A stretch of 64,000 nt of DNA from Baekduia soli (GCF_007970665.1 NZ_CP042430.1:930001-994000); one strand, 5' to 3'; counted from the stretch's first letter, positions 51,700 to 61,559 are shown. Numbers and translations are program-made. Notes: generated by a model not told the origin, from the sequence alone.

Positions 51700-53574
51700 T
51701 CAGGCCTGCCCGGCGACCTCCGGCCCGGAGCCCGACGGATCCGAGATGCCCTCCTCGATCCAGGTGAAGTCGCCGGCCAGCACGTCCTGGGCCAGCGCGT
51801 AGGCCGCGTCGTCGTCGTTGTCGAACAGCGCGGCGAACAGCGCGTCGGCGCGCCGCCGGGCCTGGCGGCAGAACAGGTCGGCCAGGGCGACGGCCTCGTC
51901 GGCGTGGCCCGGGCGCTCGCGCTGCAGCGTGTCGGCGTAGACGACCGCGGAGGAGATCGCGAACAGCTCGGCGCCGATGTCGACCACGCGGCCGAGCACG
52001 GACTGCTTGCGCTCCAGCCTGGCCTGCCAGCGGCCCATGGCGTAGAACGTCGACCGCGCGAGCTTGCGCGAGGCCCGCTCGGCGTAGCGCAGGTGGCGGG
52101 CCAGGGAGCCGAACTCCGCGAACGCCCCGGGCCGCTGCCCCTCGCCCACGGCCAGCTGCGGAAACCACTTCGCGTAGAACCTGCCCGCCTCGACCGCCGC
52201 ACGCGCCTTGTCCTTCATCGCGACGTCGGGCTCGAGCACGTCGCCGGCGACCGCGAGGTGCTGGTCGACCGCCTCGCGCGCGATGAGCAGGTGCATGATC
52301 TCGGTCGAGCCCTCGAAGATGCGGTTGATGCGCATGTCGCGCATGGCCTGCTCGACGGGGATCGGCTTCTCGCCACGGGCCGCCAGCGAGTCGGCGGTCT
52401 CGTAGCCGCGGCCGCCGCGGACCTGCATGAGCTCGTCGACGACCTTCCAGCCCAGCTCGGAGGCGTAGAGCTTGGCGATGGCCGCCTCGATGCGGATGTC
52501 GCGCTGGCGGTCGTCGGCCATGCGGCTGGCCACGTCGAGCATGGCCTCGATGCCGAACGCCGAGGCCGCGATGAACGCGACCTTCTGGGCCACCGCATCG
52601 TGCTTGCCGATGGCCTGGCCCCACTGCACGCGCTCGGCCGACCACTCGCGGGCGACCTTCGTGGACCACTTCGCGGTGCCCAGGCAGATCGCGGGCAGCG
52701 CCAGGCGCCCGGTGTTCAGCGTCGTCAGCGCGATCTTGAGCCCCTGTCCCTCGCGCCCGATGAGGTTCTCGGCGGGGACGCGGACGTCCTGCAGCAGCGT
52801 CACGGAGTTCTCGATGCCGCGCAGCCCCATGAACGCGTTGCGGTGCTCGACGGTCACGCCCTCGGTGTCGTAGGGCAGGATGAACGCGCTGATGCCGCCC
52901 TTGCGCCCCTCGCCCGGGGGGACCTTGGCCATCACGACGACGACGTCGGCGATCGCGCCGTTGGTGGCCCACAGCTTGCGGCCGTTGAGCACGTAGGCGC
53001 TGCCGTCGTCGGTCGGGATGGCGGTCGTCCCGACGCGCGCGGGGTCCGAGCCGACGTCGGGCTCGGTGAGCAGGAACGCGGAGATGTGGGTCGTGGCGAC
53101 CTTGGGCAGCCACTCTCGCTTCTGGGCCTCGGACCCGAAGTGCAGCAGCGGCTCGGCCACGCCGATGGACTGGTGGGCGCTGAGCAGCGCGCCCAGCGAG
53201 GAGTGGCAGGAGCCCACGAGCGTGAGCGCGCGGTTGTAGTACACCTGCGACAGGCCCAGGCCGCCGTACTCCTCGGGCACCTTCATGCCCATGGCGCCGA
53301 GCTCCTTGAGCCCGTCGATGACGGCCTCGGGGATCTTCGCGTCGCGCTCGATGGCCAGCGGGTCGACCTCGTGCTCCAGGAAGGCGCGCAGGCGCTCGAG
53401 GAAGCGCTCGCCCCGCTCCACGGCCTCCGGGTCCAGCCGCGGCTGCGGGTGGATCAGGTCGAGGTTCAGGCGCCCGAGGAAGAGGTCCTTGCCGAAGCTC
53501 GGCAGCGACCACTCGCCCTCGCGGGCCTCCTCGGCGACCTGTCGTGCTTCGCGTTCTGAGACGTCGGTGGCCAT
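51700..53574 (-). CDS. Long acyl-CoA dehydrogenase (VLCAD/ACAD9-like)
   Basis: A 624-residue FAD enzyme that begins beta-oxidation by forming a trans-2-enoyl thioester. Residues ~55-440 form the standard fold: AFLLTEPDVGSDPARVGTTA, YVLNGRKLWATNGAIADVVVV, LMQVRGGRGYETADSL and RIFEGSTEIMHLLIAREAV. FEGST carries the catalytic Glu. The ~170-residue C-terminal helical extension resembles that of mitochondrial very-long-chain enzymes. The ATG at 53574 was preferred because it begins a natural N-terminus; frames upstream are Arg/Pro-rich. Confidence 0.92.
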   Translation of the reverse strand: MATDVSEREARQVAEEAREGEWSLPSFGKDLFLGRLNLDLIHPQPRLDPEAVERGERFLERLRAFLEHEVDPLAIERDAKIPEAVIDGLKELGAMGMKVPEEYGGLGLSQVYYNRALTLVGSCHSSLGALLSAHQSIGVAEPLLHFGSEAQKREWLPKVATTHISAFLLTEPDVGSDPARVGTTAIPTDDGSAYVLNGRKLWATNGAIADVVVVMAKVPPGEGRKGGISAFILPYDTEGVTVEHRNAFMGLRGIENSVTLLQDVRVPAENLIGREGQGLKIALTTLNTGRLALPAICLGTAKWSTKVAREWSAERVQWGQAIGKHDAVAQKVAFIAASAFGIEAMLDVASRMADDRQRDIRIEAAIAKLYASELGWKVVDELMQVRGGRGYETADSLAARGEKPIPVEQAMRDMRINRIFEGSTEIMHLLIAREAVDQHLAVAGDVLEPDVAMKDKARAAVEAGRFYAKWFPQLAVGEGQRPGAFAEFGSLARHLRYAERASRKLARSTFYAMGRWQARLERKQSVLGRVVDIGAELFAISSAVVYADTLQRERPGHADEAVALADLFCRQARRRADALFAALFDNDDDAAYALAQDVLAGDFTWIEEGISDPSGSGPEVAGQA

Positions 53575-53617
53575 GGGGGACCTGTACCCGGGGCCCGCGC
53601 CGCGTGAACGGCGCCGA

Positions 53618-54400
53618 TCACACGACGGCGCCCGGCTCCACGATCCGCGCGGGCACCCCGGCGCCGGCCGCCTCGCGCAGGAACGCCTGCGCGGGCATCG
53701 TGGCCTGGACGTAGGCCGGCGCCCGGTGCAGCGCGTCGTAGTGGATGGGCACCGCCGTCGCGGCCTGCAGGAGGTGGGCGGCCGTCGCGGCCTCGCGCGG
53801 GCCCATCGCGGCGACCAGCGGCGAGGCGGGCCGGCGGTGGGGCAGGCGCACCACGGGGCCGTTGACGGGCAGGAACGCGATGTCGATGGGCCCGACGCGC
53901 TCGCGGATGCTCCACCATGAGCCGTGGAAGAGCGTGTCGCCGGCATGCAGGATCCGCAGCCCCCCGGCCTCGACGACCCAGGAGACCTGCGGGTCGCCGA
54001 GGCCGTCGACCGCCGGGACCGCCGTGGCGCGGAACGGCCCGGCCTCGACGGTCTCCCACGGCGCGACGACCCGCTGGGGCACGCCGAGGCGCAGCAACCC
54101 CTCCTCCGTCGGCGCGACGCCGGCGACCTCCAGCGCCGAGCCCTGCGCGGCGGCCGGCCGCACGAGCACGCCGTCCGGTCCCAGCGCCGCGGCGATGGCC
54201 TGCGGGTCGGCGTGGTCCTCGTGCAGGTGCGTGACGAGCGCCAGCACGGCGGTGCCCGGGCGCGACGGCCCGGGCAGCGGGGTGTGGGGCTCGCCGACGA
54301 AGTCGACCAGCCGCCCAGGGTGCTGGAACAGGTCGATGACGGCCGTCTCGCCAGCGGCCTGCAGCTCGAGGCCGGCCCAACCCAGTCGCACGATCTCCAT
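53618..54400 (-). CDS. MBL-fold metal-dependent hydrolase (UlaG-like)
   Basis: A 260-residue beta-lactamase-fold hydrolase. RLGWAGLELQ starts the fold, VTHLHEDHADP is the HxHxDH metal motif, ILHAGDTLFHGSW carries the bridging Asp, and VPIHYDAL ends it. The layout is closest to the UlaG/RomA-type phosphodiesterase or lactonase group. It is divergent from a TetR gene, with two copies of an operator between their starts, so it is probably repressed by that TetR. Confidence 0.87.
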   Translation of the reverse strand: MEIVRLGWAGLELQAAGETAVIDLFQHPGRLVDFVGEPHTPLPGPSRPGTAVLALVTHLHEDHADPQAIAAALGPDGVLVRPAAAQGSALEVAGVAPTEEGLLRLGVPQRVVAPWETVEAGPFRATAVPAVDGLGDPQVSWVVEAGGLRILHAGDTLFHGSWWSIRERVGPIDIAFLPVNGPVVRLPHRRPASPLVAAMGPREAATAAHLLQAATAVPIHYDALHRAPAYVQATMPAQAFLREAAGAGVPARIVEPGAVV

Positions 54401-54411
54401 GGACGAGGTAT

Positions 54412-54429
54412 AGCGACCGACCGGTCGTC
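54412..54429. promoter_or_regulatory. TetR operator copy 1
   Basis: AGCGACCGACCGGTCGTC has arms AGCGACC/GGTCGTC around GACC, with a flaw in the last two bases of the second arm. It lies 12 bases before the MBL hydrolase start and would block its leader. Confidence 0.6.
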
Positions 54430-54437
54430 AAGTCAAT

Positions 54438-54455
54438 AGCGACCGACCGGTCGCT
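54438..54455. promoter_or_regulatory. TetR operator copy 2
   Basis: AGCGACCGACCGGTCGCT is a perfect 7-base inverted repeat around GACC. It starts 26 bases from copy 1, between the two divergent starts and 13 bases before the TetR ATG. The tandem placement fits one regulator controlling itself and the MBL gene. Confidence 0.65.
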
Positions 54456-54467
54456 ACCATCGCGGCC

Positions 54468-55091
54468 ATGCCACGCCGCTCGGCCGCCGAGGCGCTGCAG
54501 ACCCGTTCGGCCATCGTGGAGCGCTCGGTCGCCGTCGCCTCCGTCGACGGGCTCGACGGGCTGACGATCGGCCGGGTGGCCGGCGAGCTGCACATGAGCA
54601 AGGCCGGCGTCCTGGGGCACTTCGGCACGAAGGAGGGCCTGCAGCTCGCCGCGCTGGAGGCGGCCGTCGGCACGTTCACGCACGAGGTGTGGGAGCCGGC
54701 CGCCGGGGCGACCCCCGGCCGTCCCCGGCTGCTCGCCGTCGCCGACGGCTGGCTGTCCTACCTCGAGCGCGACGTGTTCCCCGGCGGCTGCTTCGTGACC
54801 GCGGCCGCCTGTGAGTTCGACGACCGGCCGGGGCCGGTGCGCGAGGCCCTGGCGCGCCACCAGGCGCGCTGGCTGCGCGCGCTGGCCGCCGACGCGCGCG
54901 TCGCCCTCCGGGCCGGCGACCTGCCCCGCGCCACCGATCCGGCCGACGTGGCCTTCGGGCTCAACGCCGTCGCCATGGGCGTCAACCAGGCCCGCCGCCT
55001 GCTCGCCGACCCGGAGGCCACGGCGCGCGGCTGGCGGGCCATGCGCGCGCTGCTGCACGCGCCGCGCGCGCGACGGCGCACGGGCGTCTAG
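54468..55091 (+). CDS. TetR family regulator
   Basis: A 207-residue repressor-type protein. The N-terminal helix-turn-helix covers [44 protein letters not shown]. The C-terminal domain ([25 protein letters not shown]) is of the group that recognises ligands in lipid and small-molecule catabolism. It is divergent from the MBL hydrolase. The stop shares a TAG with the cold-shock stop. Confidence 0.92.
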   Translation: MPRRSAAEALQTRSAIVERSVAVASVDGLDGLTIGRVAGELHMSKAGVLGHFGTKEGLQLAALEAAVGTFTHEVWEPAAGATPGRPRLLAVADGWLSYLERDVFPGGCFVTAAACEFDDRPGPVREALARHQARWLRALAADARVALRAGDLPRATDPADVAFGLNAVAMGVNQARRLLADPEATARGWRAMRALLHAPRARRRTGV

Positions 55092-55291
55092 ACGACGCGC
55101 ACGCCCACGGCCTTGGGGCCCTTGTTGCCGGCCTCGGTGTCGAACTCGACCCGCGCACCCTCGGCGAGGGTGCGGAAGCCCTCGGCGACGATGTCGGAGT
55201 GGTGGACGAACAGGTCCTTGCCCGACTCATCGGGGGTGATGAAGCCAAAGCCCTTCTCGTCGCCGAACCACTTCACGACGCCCTGTGCCAT
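55088..55291 (-). CDS. cspA: Cold-shock protein, CspA type
   Basis: A 67-residue OB-fold protein binding single-stranded RNA and DNA. It contains [13 protein letters not shown] (RNP1 KGFGFI) and DLFVHHSDI (RNP2 LFVHHS), both intact. The ATG at 55291 has AGGAGGT seven bases upstream. It may act as an RNA chaperone. Proteins of this type are often present in several copies; only one is in the window. Confidence 0.96.
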   Translation of the reverse strand: MAQGVVKWFGDEKGFGFITPDESGKDLFVHHSDIVAEGFRTLAEGARVEFDTEAGNKGPKAVGVRVV

Positions 55292-55414
55292 CTCGGCACC
55301 TCCTACGAGCTGGTGCTGCGGACGCGGGAGGTACCTCGGACCAACCACTGCGGCGCCAACACACTCTTGCTGCCGGCCTCGCGGGACCGGCTCGGACGCG
55401 GGCACCGTAGCACT

Positions 55415-55455
55415 CCCGCCGAGCCCTGCGGGAGATTTTCCCAAGGCTCGGCGGG
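55415..55455 (-). terminator. Hairpin downstream of the acyl-CoA dehydrogenase operon
   Basis: CCCGCCGAGCC and GGCTCGGCGGG form eleven perfect pairs. The loop holds a second small hairpin (GGGA/TCCC). It lies ten bases beyond the dehydrogenase stop at 55465 on the reverse strand and upstream of cspA, so it probably ends the former transcript. Confidence 0.6.
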
Positions 55456-55464
55456 GGCGTGGAA

Positions 55465-56574
55465 TCAGCCTGCGAGCAGGCGTTCCGCGACGCGGTCGGT
55501 GGCGTCGCCGTGGCCGCCTAGCAGCCGCCGGGAGAGCTGCGCGCGGCGGAAGTACAGCGGCGCGTCGTGCTCCCACGTCGCGCCGATGCCGCCGTGCACG
55601 TTGATGTTCGAGCGGGCGGCGAAGTCCAGCGCCGCGCCGGCGGCGCTGCGGGCCGCGCTGGCCGCCAGCGGGAACTCCGCCGGGGCGTCGGCGCGGGCCC
55701 AGCCGGCGTAGTACAGCAGCGAGCGCGCGTTCTCCAGGCGCCGCAGCACCTCGGTCAGCTCGTGCTTGACGGCCTGGTAGGAGCCGATGGCGCGCCCGAA
55801 CGTGAAGCGCTCCTTGGCGTACTGCACGCTCATCTCCAGCGTCGTCTGGACCGTGCCGACCGACTCGGCGGCCAGCAGCGCCTGCGCGACGTACCAGGCG
55901 TCCTGCGCCACGTCGGCCGTCGTGCCCAGCGCCGTGCCCGGGGCGCCGGCGAACGTCACGTGGGCCAGTGGCCGCGTGATGTCGTAGCGGACGACGCGCT
56001 CGATCGTGACGCCGGGGGCGGAGGCCTCCACGACCGTCGCGGCGCCGTCGGGCCCGACGACGACGATGAGATCCGCACCGGGCGCGTCGGGGACGAACGC
56101 CGCGGTGCCGGTGACCGTCACGGCCCCGCCGCCGGCCATGACGGCCGGGGCCTGCGCGCGGGTCGCGCCATGGGCGTCGACGGTCCAGCGGTCCTCGAGG
56201 TCGCCCGGCGGGCGGGTCGGGATCCACACGGGCCGCACGTCGCCCGCCGCGATCGCGCCGAGCGCCTCGTGCCCGGCGGCGTCGAGGATCGCGGTGGCCG
56301 GCAGCAGGCCCAGCAGCGGCACGGGGGCCAGGACGCGGCCCAGCTCCTCGGCGACGAGCATCGCGTCGAAGACGCCCAGGCCGGCGCCGCCGGCGGCCTC
56401 GCCGATCAGCAGCCCGGCCCAGCCGGCCTCGCGGGCCGCGGCGCCCAGGTCGGGCAGTGCGCCGAGGCCGTCGTCGAGCGCGGTGCGCGCGGCCTCGACG
56501 GTCTTGAACCGCGACAGCGTGCCGCGGGCGGCCTCGCGCAGGAACTCCTGCTCGTCGCTCAGGGCGAGGTTCAC
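55465..56574 (-). CDS. Acyl-CoA dehydrogenase, second subunit of a pair
   Basis: A 369-residue member of the family: [49 protein letters not shown] and [24 protein letters not shown]. The middle domain is more divergent ([20 protein letters not shown]). The HGGIGxTWEHD ending and lack of the usual IYEGT Glu suggest it forms a heteromeric enzyme with the preceding subunit. The GTG at 56574 overlaps the first subunit's stop. Confidence 0.87.
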   Translation of the reverse strand: MNLALSDEQEFLREAARGTLSRFKTVEAARTALDDGLGALPDLGAAAREAGWAGLLIGEAAGGAGLGVFDAMLVAEELGRVLAPVPLLGLLPATAILDAAGHEALGAIAAGDVRPVWIPTRPPGDLEDRWTVDAHGATRAQAPAVMAGGGAVTVTGTAAFVPDAPGADLIVVVGPDGAATVVEASAPGVTIERVVRYDITRPLAHVTFAGAPGTALGTTADVAQDAWYVAQALLAAESVGTVQTTLEMSVQYAKERFTFGRAIGSYQAVKHELTEVLRRLENARSLLYYAGWARADAPAEFPLAASAARSAAGAALDFAARSNINVHGGIGATWEHDAPLYFRRAQLSRRLLGGHGDATDRVAERLLAG

Positions 56575-57794
56575 GACGCCACCGCGGCCTTCTCCTGCGC
56601 CCGCAGCTCGTTGAACGGGACGCCCTTGTCCAGGCGCGGCTCGGGCGGGAGGCCCAGGACCCGCTCGCCGATCGTGTTGCGCAGGATCTGCTCCGTGCCG
56701 CCGGCGGACTTCAGGCCGGGGAGGAACGAGATCATGTAGGCCCACTCGCTGTCGTCTTCCAGCGCGTCGGGCCCGAGGACGTCGGCGATCAGGTCGCCGG
56801 CGGCGATCGCCGCGTTGACCGTGGTGACCTTGGCCAGGCCGGCCTCGGGGCCGGGGATCTGGCCCTTGGCCAGCGCCGACAGGGCGCGGTAGCTGGCGAA
56901 GCGCAGGGCCAGCAGCTCGGTGCCGATCTCGCCGAGCGCCTTGCGCACCGACGTGTCGGTGGCCACGGACGGCTCCTGCGCGAGGGCGCGGGCGAAGCGG
57001 TCGGGCCGGTAGCCCATGCTCTCGGAGCCCAGGCCGATCGTCACGCGCTCGTACATGAGCACGGTGAGCGCGGTGCCCCACCCGTTGTCGACCCCGCCGA
57101 CGACGTTCTCGGGGCCGACCCGGACGTCGTCGAAGAAGACCTCGTTGAACTCGGCCTCGCCGGAGATCTGGCGCAGCCCGCGGATCGTCACGCCCGGGGC
57201 GTCCATCGGGACGATGAACATCGTCATGCCCTTGTGCTTGGGCACGTCGGGGTTCGTGCGCGCCAGCAGCAGGCCGTAGGTGGCGAACTGCGCGTTGGTC
57301 GTCCAGACCTTCTGGCCATTGAGCACGAAGCTGCCGTCGTCCTGCACCTGGGCGCGGGTCTGCACCGCGGCGAGGTCGGAGCCGGCGGCCGGCTCGGAGA
57401 AGAGCTGGCACCACACCTCGTCGCCGTGGAGCATGGGCCCGAGGTGGCGCGTCTTCTGCTCGTCGGTGCCGTGGGCGATGAGGCACGGCCCGAGCATCCC
57501 GATGCCGATGACGTCGAGGATCCCGGGGACGCCGGCGCGGCCGAGCTCCTGGTTGACGATGACCTGCTCGATGGGACCGAGGCCCTGGCCGCCGTACTCC
57601 TTGGGCCAGGTGACGCCGGCCAGCCCGCCGGCGGCGAGCTCGCCCTGCCAGGCGCGCCGCGCCTGCAGGTAGGCCTCGTCCTCGGCCCCGGCGCGCGTGC
57701 TGCGCGTCTCGGGGGCCGCGGCCCGGTGCTGCTCGAGCCAGCCACGCACCCCTTGGCGGTATGCGGCCTGCTCGGGCGTGTCGTTGAGGTCCAC
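56571..57794 (-). CDS. Acyl-CoA dehydrogenase, first subunit of a pair
   Basis: A 407-residue protein: [47 protein letters not shown], and at the end [21 protein letters not shown]. This order is like the FadE partners of two-gene dehydrogenases for steroid or branched side chains. The GTG at 57794 has AAGGAG five bases upstream, and a palindrome lies before the promoter region. Confidence 0.9.
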   Translation of the reverse strand: MDLNDTPEQAAYRQGVRGWLEQHRAAAPETRSTRAGAEDEAYLQARRAWQGELAAGGLAGVTWPKEYGGQGLGPIEQVIVNQELGRAGVPGILDVIGIGMLGPCLIAHGTDEQKTRHLGPMLHGDEVWCQLFSEPAAGSDLAAVQTRAQVQDDGSFVLNGQKVWTTNAQFATYGLLLARTNPDVPKHKGMTMFIVPMDAPGVTIRGLRQISGEAEFNEVFFDDVRVGPENVVGGVDNGWGTALTVLMYERVTIGLGSESMGYRPDRFARALAQEPSVATDTSVRKALGEIGTELLALRFASYRALSALAKGQIPGPEAGLAKVTTVNAAIAAGDLIADVLGPDALEDDSEWAYMISFLPGLKSAGGTEQILRNTIGERVLGLPPEPRLDKGVPFNELRAQEKAAVAS

Positions 57795-57807
57795 GCTCGC
57801 TCCTTCT

Positions 57808-57821
57808 TGGCTGACCAGCCA
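57808..57821. promoter_or_regulatory. Palindrome upstream of the dehydrogenase pair
   Basis: TGGCTGACCAGCCA has six-base perfect arms around AC. It is 14 to 27 bases before the dehydrogenase start and could be the operator of a TetR-type lipid-catabolism regulator. It differs from the AGCGACC-type sites at 54412 and 54438. Confidence 0.45.
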
Positions 57822-57888
57822 GTCGGTGGAGCGTGGACTCTAGCGGCGCGACGCGCCGCCGTGGCGCAGATCGGCGCGCGCGCGGGCC

Positions 57889-59736
57889 TCAGGCCGCGGC
57901 GCAGACCCGGTCGCGCCCGGCGCCCTTGGCGTCGTAGAGCGCGCGGTCGGCACGGGCGAGCAGCACCTCGACCGCCTCCGCGCCGTCCCACGTGGCCACG
58001 CCTGCCGAGCACGTGCGCGCCGCGGGCATGACGCGCCGCAGGCGCTCGAGCAGCGCCACGGCGTCGGGCCGGGCACAGGCAGGCAGCACGATGACGAACT
58101 CCTCGCCGCCGAAGCGGGCCAGCACGTCGCCGCCGCGCAGCTCGCCGGTCCAGGCCGCGCAGCAGGACTTCAGCAGCGCGTCGCCGGCCGGGTGGCCGTG
58201 ACTGTCGTTGTAGGCCTTGAAGTGGTCGAGGTCGAGCACCGCGACCGAGAGCGGCTGATCGGTGACCCGGGCGCGGTGCAGCGCGCGGCGCAGCTCGGCG
58301 TCCAGCGCGCGCCGGTTGAGCACGCCGGTCAGTGGGTCCAGGCGGGACTGCTGGGCCAGCTCGGACACCAGCGCGGCGCGGGCGATGGCCGTCGCGCCCT
58401 CGTGGGCCAGCAGCGGCAGCAGCCGGCCGACGCGCGTGCCCAGGGCCGCGCGCTCCGTGCGCCAGAAGACGGCCAGGACGCCGGCCGCCTGCCCGTCGAC
58501 GAGCACGGGCTGCACGGCGACGGCGCGGGCGCCGTGTCGCGCGGCCAGCGGCCAGCCCTGGGCCGCGGCGTCGCCGGCGAAGCGCGGCACGCACGAGGTG
58601 AACGCCTCCAGCGCCAGCGACCGGCTGGCCGCCGGGATGCGCAGGTCGCGCAGGCGCGGATCGCTCGCGCCGGTGGCGCGCAGCCCCCCGTCCTCGTCGG
58701 CGCCGAAGAGCACGGCGGAGTCGGCCTCGGCGATCTGGGCCGCGGCCTCGCAGAGGTCGTCGCGCAGGACCGCGTCGTCGTGGCCGGCGGCCAGGCGGCT
58801 CGTCACCCCGGCCAGCAGCGCGAGCGCGTCGGCGTCGGCGCGCCGCTCGCGCTCGTGCTCGCGGCGCTCGGTGATGTCGCGGGCGAAGGCGATGCAGCGC
58901 CGGTCGCCGTCCTGCACGCTGCCGACCGCCGCGAGCGTGATCTCGACCGGCACCAGCGTGCCGTCGGCGCGCAGCGCGGGCAGCTCGAGGGCGCGGTGCA
59001 TGAGCCGCGGGGCCTCGCCGGCGGTCAGGCGGGCGAGCGCCTGACGATGGTCCGCGCGCCCCTCGGGCGGGATGACGAGGTCGGCGAGGTCGCGGCCCAG
59101 CGCGTCGGCGCGCGGGCGGCCGAAGAGCTCGTGGGCCTTGGCGTTCCACTCCGTGATCCGGCCGTCGAGGTCGATGGCCACGAACGCGTCGGGGGCCTGC
59201 TCGAGGACGGCGGACAGCTCGGCCGAGCGCCGCGCCGCGAGCGCACGCTGGCGGGCGAGCTCGATGTGCGCGCTCACCGACGCGGCCAGCGTACGCAGCG
59301 TGTCGCGGTCCTGGACCGAGAAGGCCCGCGGCTGCGGGCCGGCGACGCAGAGCGTGCCGATCGCGTGGCCCTCGGCGGTGCGGACGGGGGCGCCGGCGTA
59401 GAAGCCCAGGCCGCCGGTGACGAACGGGTTGTCGGCCAGCCGCGGGTCGGCGGCCAGGTCGGCCACGACCCACAGGTCCTCGCCGGAGGCGATGGCGATG
59501 GCGCACAGGGAGTCCTCGCGCGGGGCCTGGTCGCCGAGCTGCATGCCCACCCCGGCCTTCGTCCACTGGCGGTCGGCGTCGATGAGGTTGACGGCCGCCA
59601 CCGGGAGGTCCAGCAGCCGCGCGGCGAGCGCCACGAGCTCGTCGAGCGCGTGGTCGGCGGGCGAGTCCAGGAGGCGCAGCTCGCGCAGCGCGGCGAGCCG
59701 CGCCCGTTCGTCGGCGGGCATCGGGAGGGCGGACAT
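57889..59736 (-). CDS. Diguanylate cyclase with GAF-PAS-GAF sensor
   Basis: A 615-residue soluble protein likely to make cyclic di-GMP. A GAF domain (~25-160: REDSLCAIAIASGEDLWVV), a PAS domain (~165-290: LEQAPDAFVAIDLDGRITEWNAKAHELFGRPRADAL), a second GAF domain (~310-440) and a GGDEF domain follow. LTGVLNRRALD, DLDHFKAYNDSHGHPAGD and FGGEEFVIVL (near residue 540) are all present, so activity is likely. The N-terminal GAF is like the redox/heme-type family. No membrane segment. Confidence 0.92.
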   Translation of the reverse strand: MSALPMPADERARLAALRELRLLDSPADHALDELVALAARLLDLPVAAVNLIDADRQWTKAGVGMQLGDQAPREDSLCAIAIASGEDLWVVADLAADPRLADNPFVTGGLGFYAGAPVRTAEGHAIGTLCVAGPQPRAFSVQDRDTLRTLAASVSAHIELARQRALAARRSAELSAVLEQAPDAFVAIDLDGRITEWNAKAHELFGRPRADALGRDLADLVIPPEGRADHRQALARLTAGEAPRLMHRALELPALRADGTLVPVEITLAAVGSVQDGDRRCIAFARDITERREHERERRADADALALLAGVTSRLAAGHDDAVLRDDLCEAAAQIAEADSAVLFGADEDGGLRATGASDPRLRDLRIPAASRSLALEAFTSCVPRFAGDAAAQGWPLAARHGARAVAVQPVLVDGQAAGVLAVFWRTERAALGTRVGRLLPLLAHEGATAIARAALVSELAQQSRLDPLTGVLNRRALDAELRRALHRARVTDQPLSVAVLDLDHFKAYNDSHGHPAGDALLKSCCAAWTGELRGGDVLARFGGEEFVIVLPACARPDAVALLERLRRVMPAARTCSAGVATWDGAEAVEVLLARADRALYDAKGAGRDRVCAAA

Positions 59737-59818
59737 CAGGCGGTGAGATCGGCGGCCCGGCCGCCGGGCACAGCCCCGGGGACCGCGCGCGGACGTCGGC
59801 GGCGCGCCGGGCGCCGGG

Positions 59819-60772
59819 TCAGCCGAGCGCGCGGAAGCCGCGGTCCAGCAGCTTGACCGCCTGCCCGCCCGGGTCGGGCGAGTGCAGGAGCACGACGCCG
59901 AGCCGGTGGTCGCCGCGGCGCACGGCGGCGACCAGGCAGCGCCCCGCGGCGTCGGTGAACCCGGTCTTGATGCCCAGCGTGCCCGGGTAGCGCATGCGCA
60001 GGAGCGGATTGTTGTTATACAGGTACAGCTTGCCGCCCTTGATCGGGAAGGGCAGGACGGCCTGGCGGCGGCGCACGATCCTGGCCAGGCGCGGCTGGTC
60101 GAGCACCGCGCGGGCCTCGACGGCCAGGTCGGCGGCGCAGGAGTGGTTGCCGCGGTCGGTGAACCCGCTGGGCGAGGAGTAGTGCGTGCAGCTCAGGCCC
60201 ATCGCCGTCGTGCGGGCGTTCATGTCGGCGACGAAGCGCGGCAGGGTCCCGTCGGCGCGCTGGGCCAGCGCGATGGCCGCATCGTTGCCCGACGGCAGCA
60301 GGAGCCCGTGGAGCATCGCCGACAGCCCGACCGACTTGCCCTTGGGCAGCACGCCGACGCCGGAACCCTGGTAGGCCAGCGCCTCCTTGGTGACCTTCAC
60401 CTTGGCGCCGTCGGGCACCCGTGCGACGACGACCAGCGCGGTCATCATCTTCGTCAGGCTCGCGATCGGCAGCACGCGCGTGGGGTCCTTGCGCCACAGC
60501 ACCCGGCCCGTGTCGAGGTCGAAGAGCAGGCCGCTGCGCGGCGGCCGGCCGAAGCGGATCTGCACCGCGTCGGGCACGCCGCCGAGCTGCAGCGTCAGGG
60601 GCGACGTGGCGGCCGCCGGTGCCAGGGGCCCGTTGGCGGTCTGCAGCGGGGGGCGGGGCCCGGCCGGCGCACTCCCCGCGCCGCCGGCCGGCCGGGTCGA
60701 CGCCGTCCCGCAGCCCGCGGCGCCGGCCGCGAGGGCGAGGAGGGCGCAGAGCGTCGGGCGGGCGCGCACCAC
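59819..60772 (-). CDS. D-alanyl-D-alanine carboxypeptidase (serine type)
   Basis: A 317-residue peptidase S11. The active-site set is SLTK (S105, K108), SGN (S161) and KTG (K269). A signal peptide precedes a Pro/Ala linker; GAAGC near residue 21 may be a weak lipobox. It trims D-Ala from peptidoglycan pentapeptides in the periplasmic space. It lacks the ~90-residue C-terminal domain of PBP5. The GTG at 60772 lies four bases beyond the rhomboid stop. Confidence 0.93.
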   Translation of the reverse strand: MVRARPTLCALLALAAGAAGCGTASTRPAGGAGSAPAGPRPPLQTANGPLAPAAATSPLTLQLGGVPDAVQIRFGRPPRSGLLFDLDTGRVLWRKDPTRVLPIASLTKMMTALVVVARVPDGAKVKVTKEALAYQGSGVGVLPKGKSVGLSAMLHGLLLPSGNDAAIALAQRADGTLPRFVADMNARTTAMGLSCTHYSSPSGFTDRGNHSCAADLAVEARAVLDQPRLARIVRRRQAVLPFPIKGGKLYLYNNNPLLRMRYPGTLGIKTGFTDAAGRCLVAAVRRGDHRLGVVLLHSPDPGGQAVKLLDRGFRALG

Positions 60773-60776
60773 CGCG

Positions 60777-61544
60777 TCAGTACACCGGGTGCCGGGGACC
60801 GCCGCCGACGTAGGCGGGGTTGGTCCGCCGGGCGAACGCGCGGATGAGCAGCAGGCCGAAGACGAAGCCGCCGACGTGGGCGAAGTACGCCACGCCGCCC
60901 CCGCCGCCGGTGGGGTTGGTCAGGCCGAACGCGCCGAAGGCGACCTGCTCCAGGAACCACAGGCCGAGGACGAGCAGCGCCGGGATCTCGATGATCGTGA
61001 AGAACAGGATGATGAACACGACCGTCAGCACTCTCGCCCGCGGGTAGAGGACCGCATAGCCGCCGAGGACCGCGGCGATCGCGCCCGACGCGCCCACGAG
61101 CGGGACCGCGGCGTCGGTGCCGGTGGCGACGAGCGTCTGGCCGGCCAGCGCCGCGACGCCGCCGAGCAGGTAGAACACGATGAACTTCACCGAGCCCATG
61201 CTGTCCTCGACGTTGTTGCCGAAGATCCAGAGGAAGAGCATGTTGCCGGCGAGGTGCAGGATCGAGCCGTGCATGAACATCGACGTCAGGGCGGTCACGA
61301 CGATGGAGGGCTGGCCGTGCACGCCGGTGCCGCAGGCGATCCCGCCGCCCTGGGCGATGCACTGCTGCCCGGGGTGCTTGATCTCGTAGGGGATCCAGCC
61401 GTAGTCGACGACGCCCTTGTCGGCCGGCCCGTGCAGGATCCCGCCCTTCTGCCACAGGAAGTAGGCCAGCGTGTTGAGGACGATCAGCGCGATCGTGACG
61501 ACCGCGGGGCGGCTCGTCGGGATGTTGTCCTTGATGGGGAACAC
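60777..61544 (-). CDS. Rhomboid family intramembrane serine protease
   Basis: A 255-residue protein with six helices. GASGAI (Ser near 151) and HVGGF (His near 222) are the catalytic dyad, MHGSILHLAGNMLFLWIFG is the L1 loop. An extra extracellular loop (YGWIPYEIKHPGQQCIAQGG, with two cysteines near 62-71) is inserted after the first helix, as in actinobacterial members. Substrate unknown. Confidence 0.93.
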   Translation of the reverse strand: MFPIKDNIPTSRPAVVTIALIVLNTLAYFLWQKGGILHGPADKGVVDYGWIPYEIKHPGQQCIAQGGGIACGTGVHGQPSIVVTALTSMFMHGSILHLAGNMLFLWIFGNNVEDSMGSVKFIVFYLLGGVAALAGQTLVATGTDAAVPLVGASGAIAAVLGGYAVLYPRARVLTVVFIILFFTIIEIPALLVLGLWFLEQVAFGAFGLTNPTGGGGGVAYFAHVGGFVFGLLLIRAFARRTNPAYVGGGPRHPVY

Positions 61545-61559
61545 GGGACAGCCCGGAGG

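Noticed and set aside
58192-59856. Long plus-strand frame opposite the second diguanylate cyclase
   Set aside because: Antisense shadow; the GGEEF and PAS motifs lie on the reverse strand.
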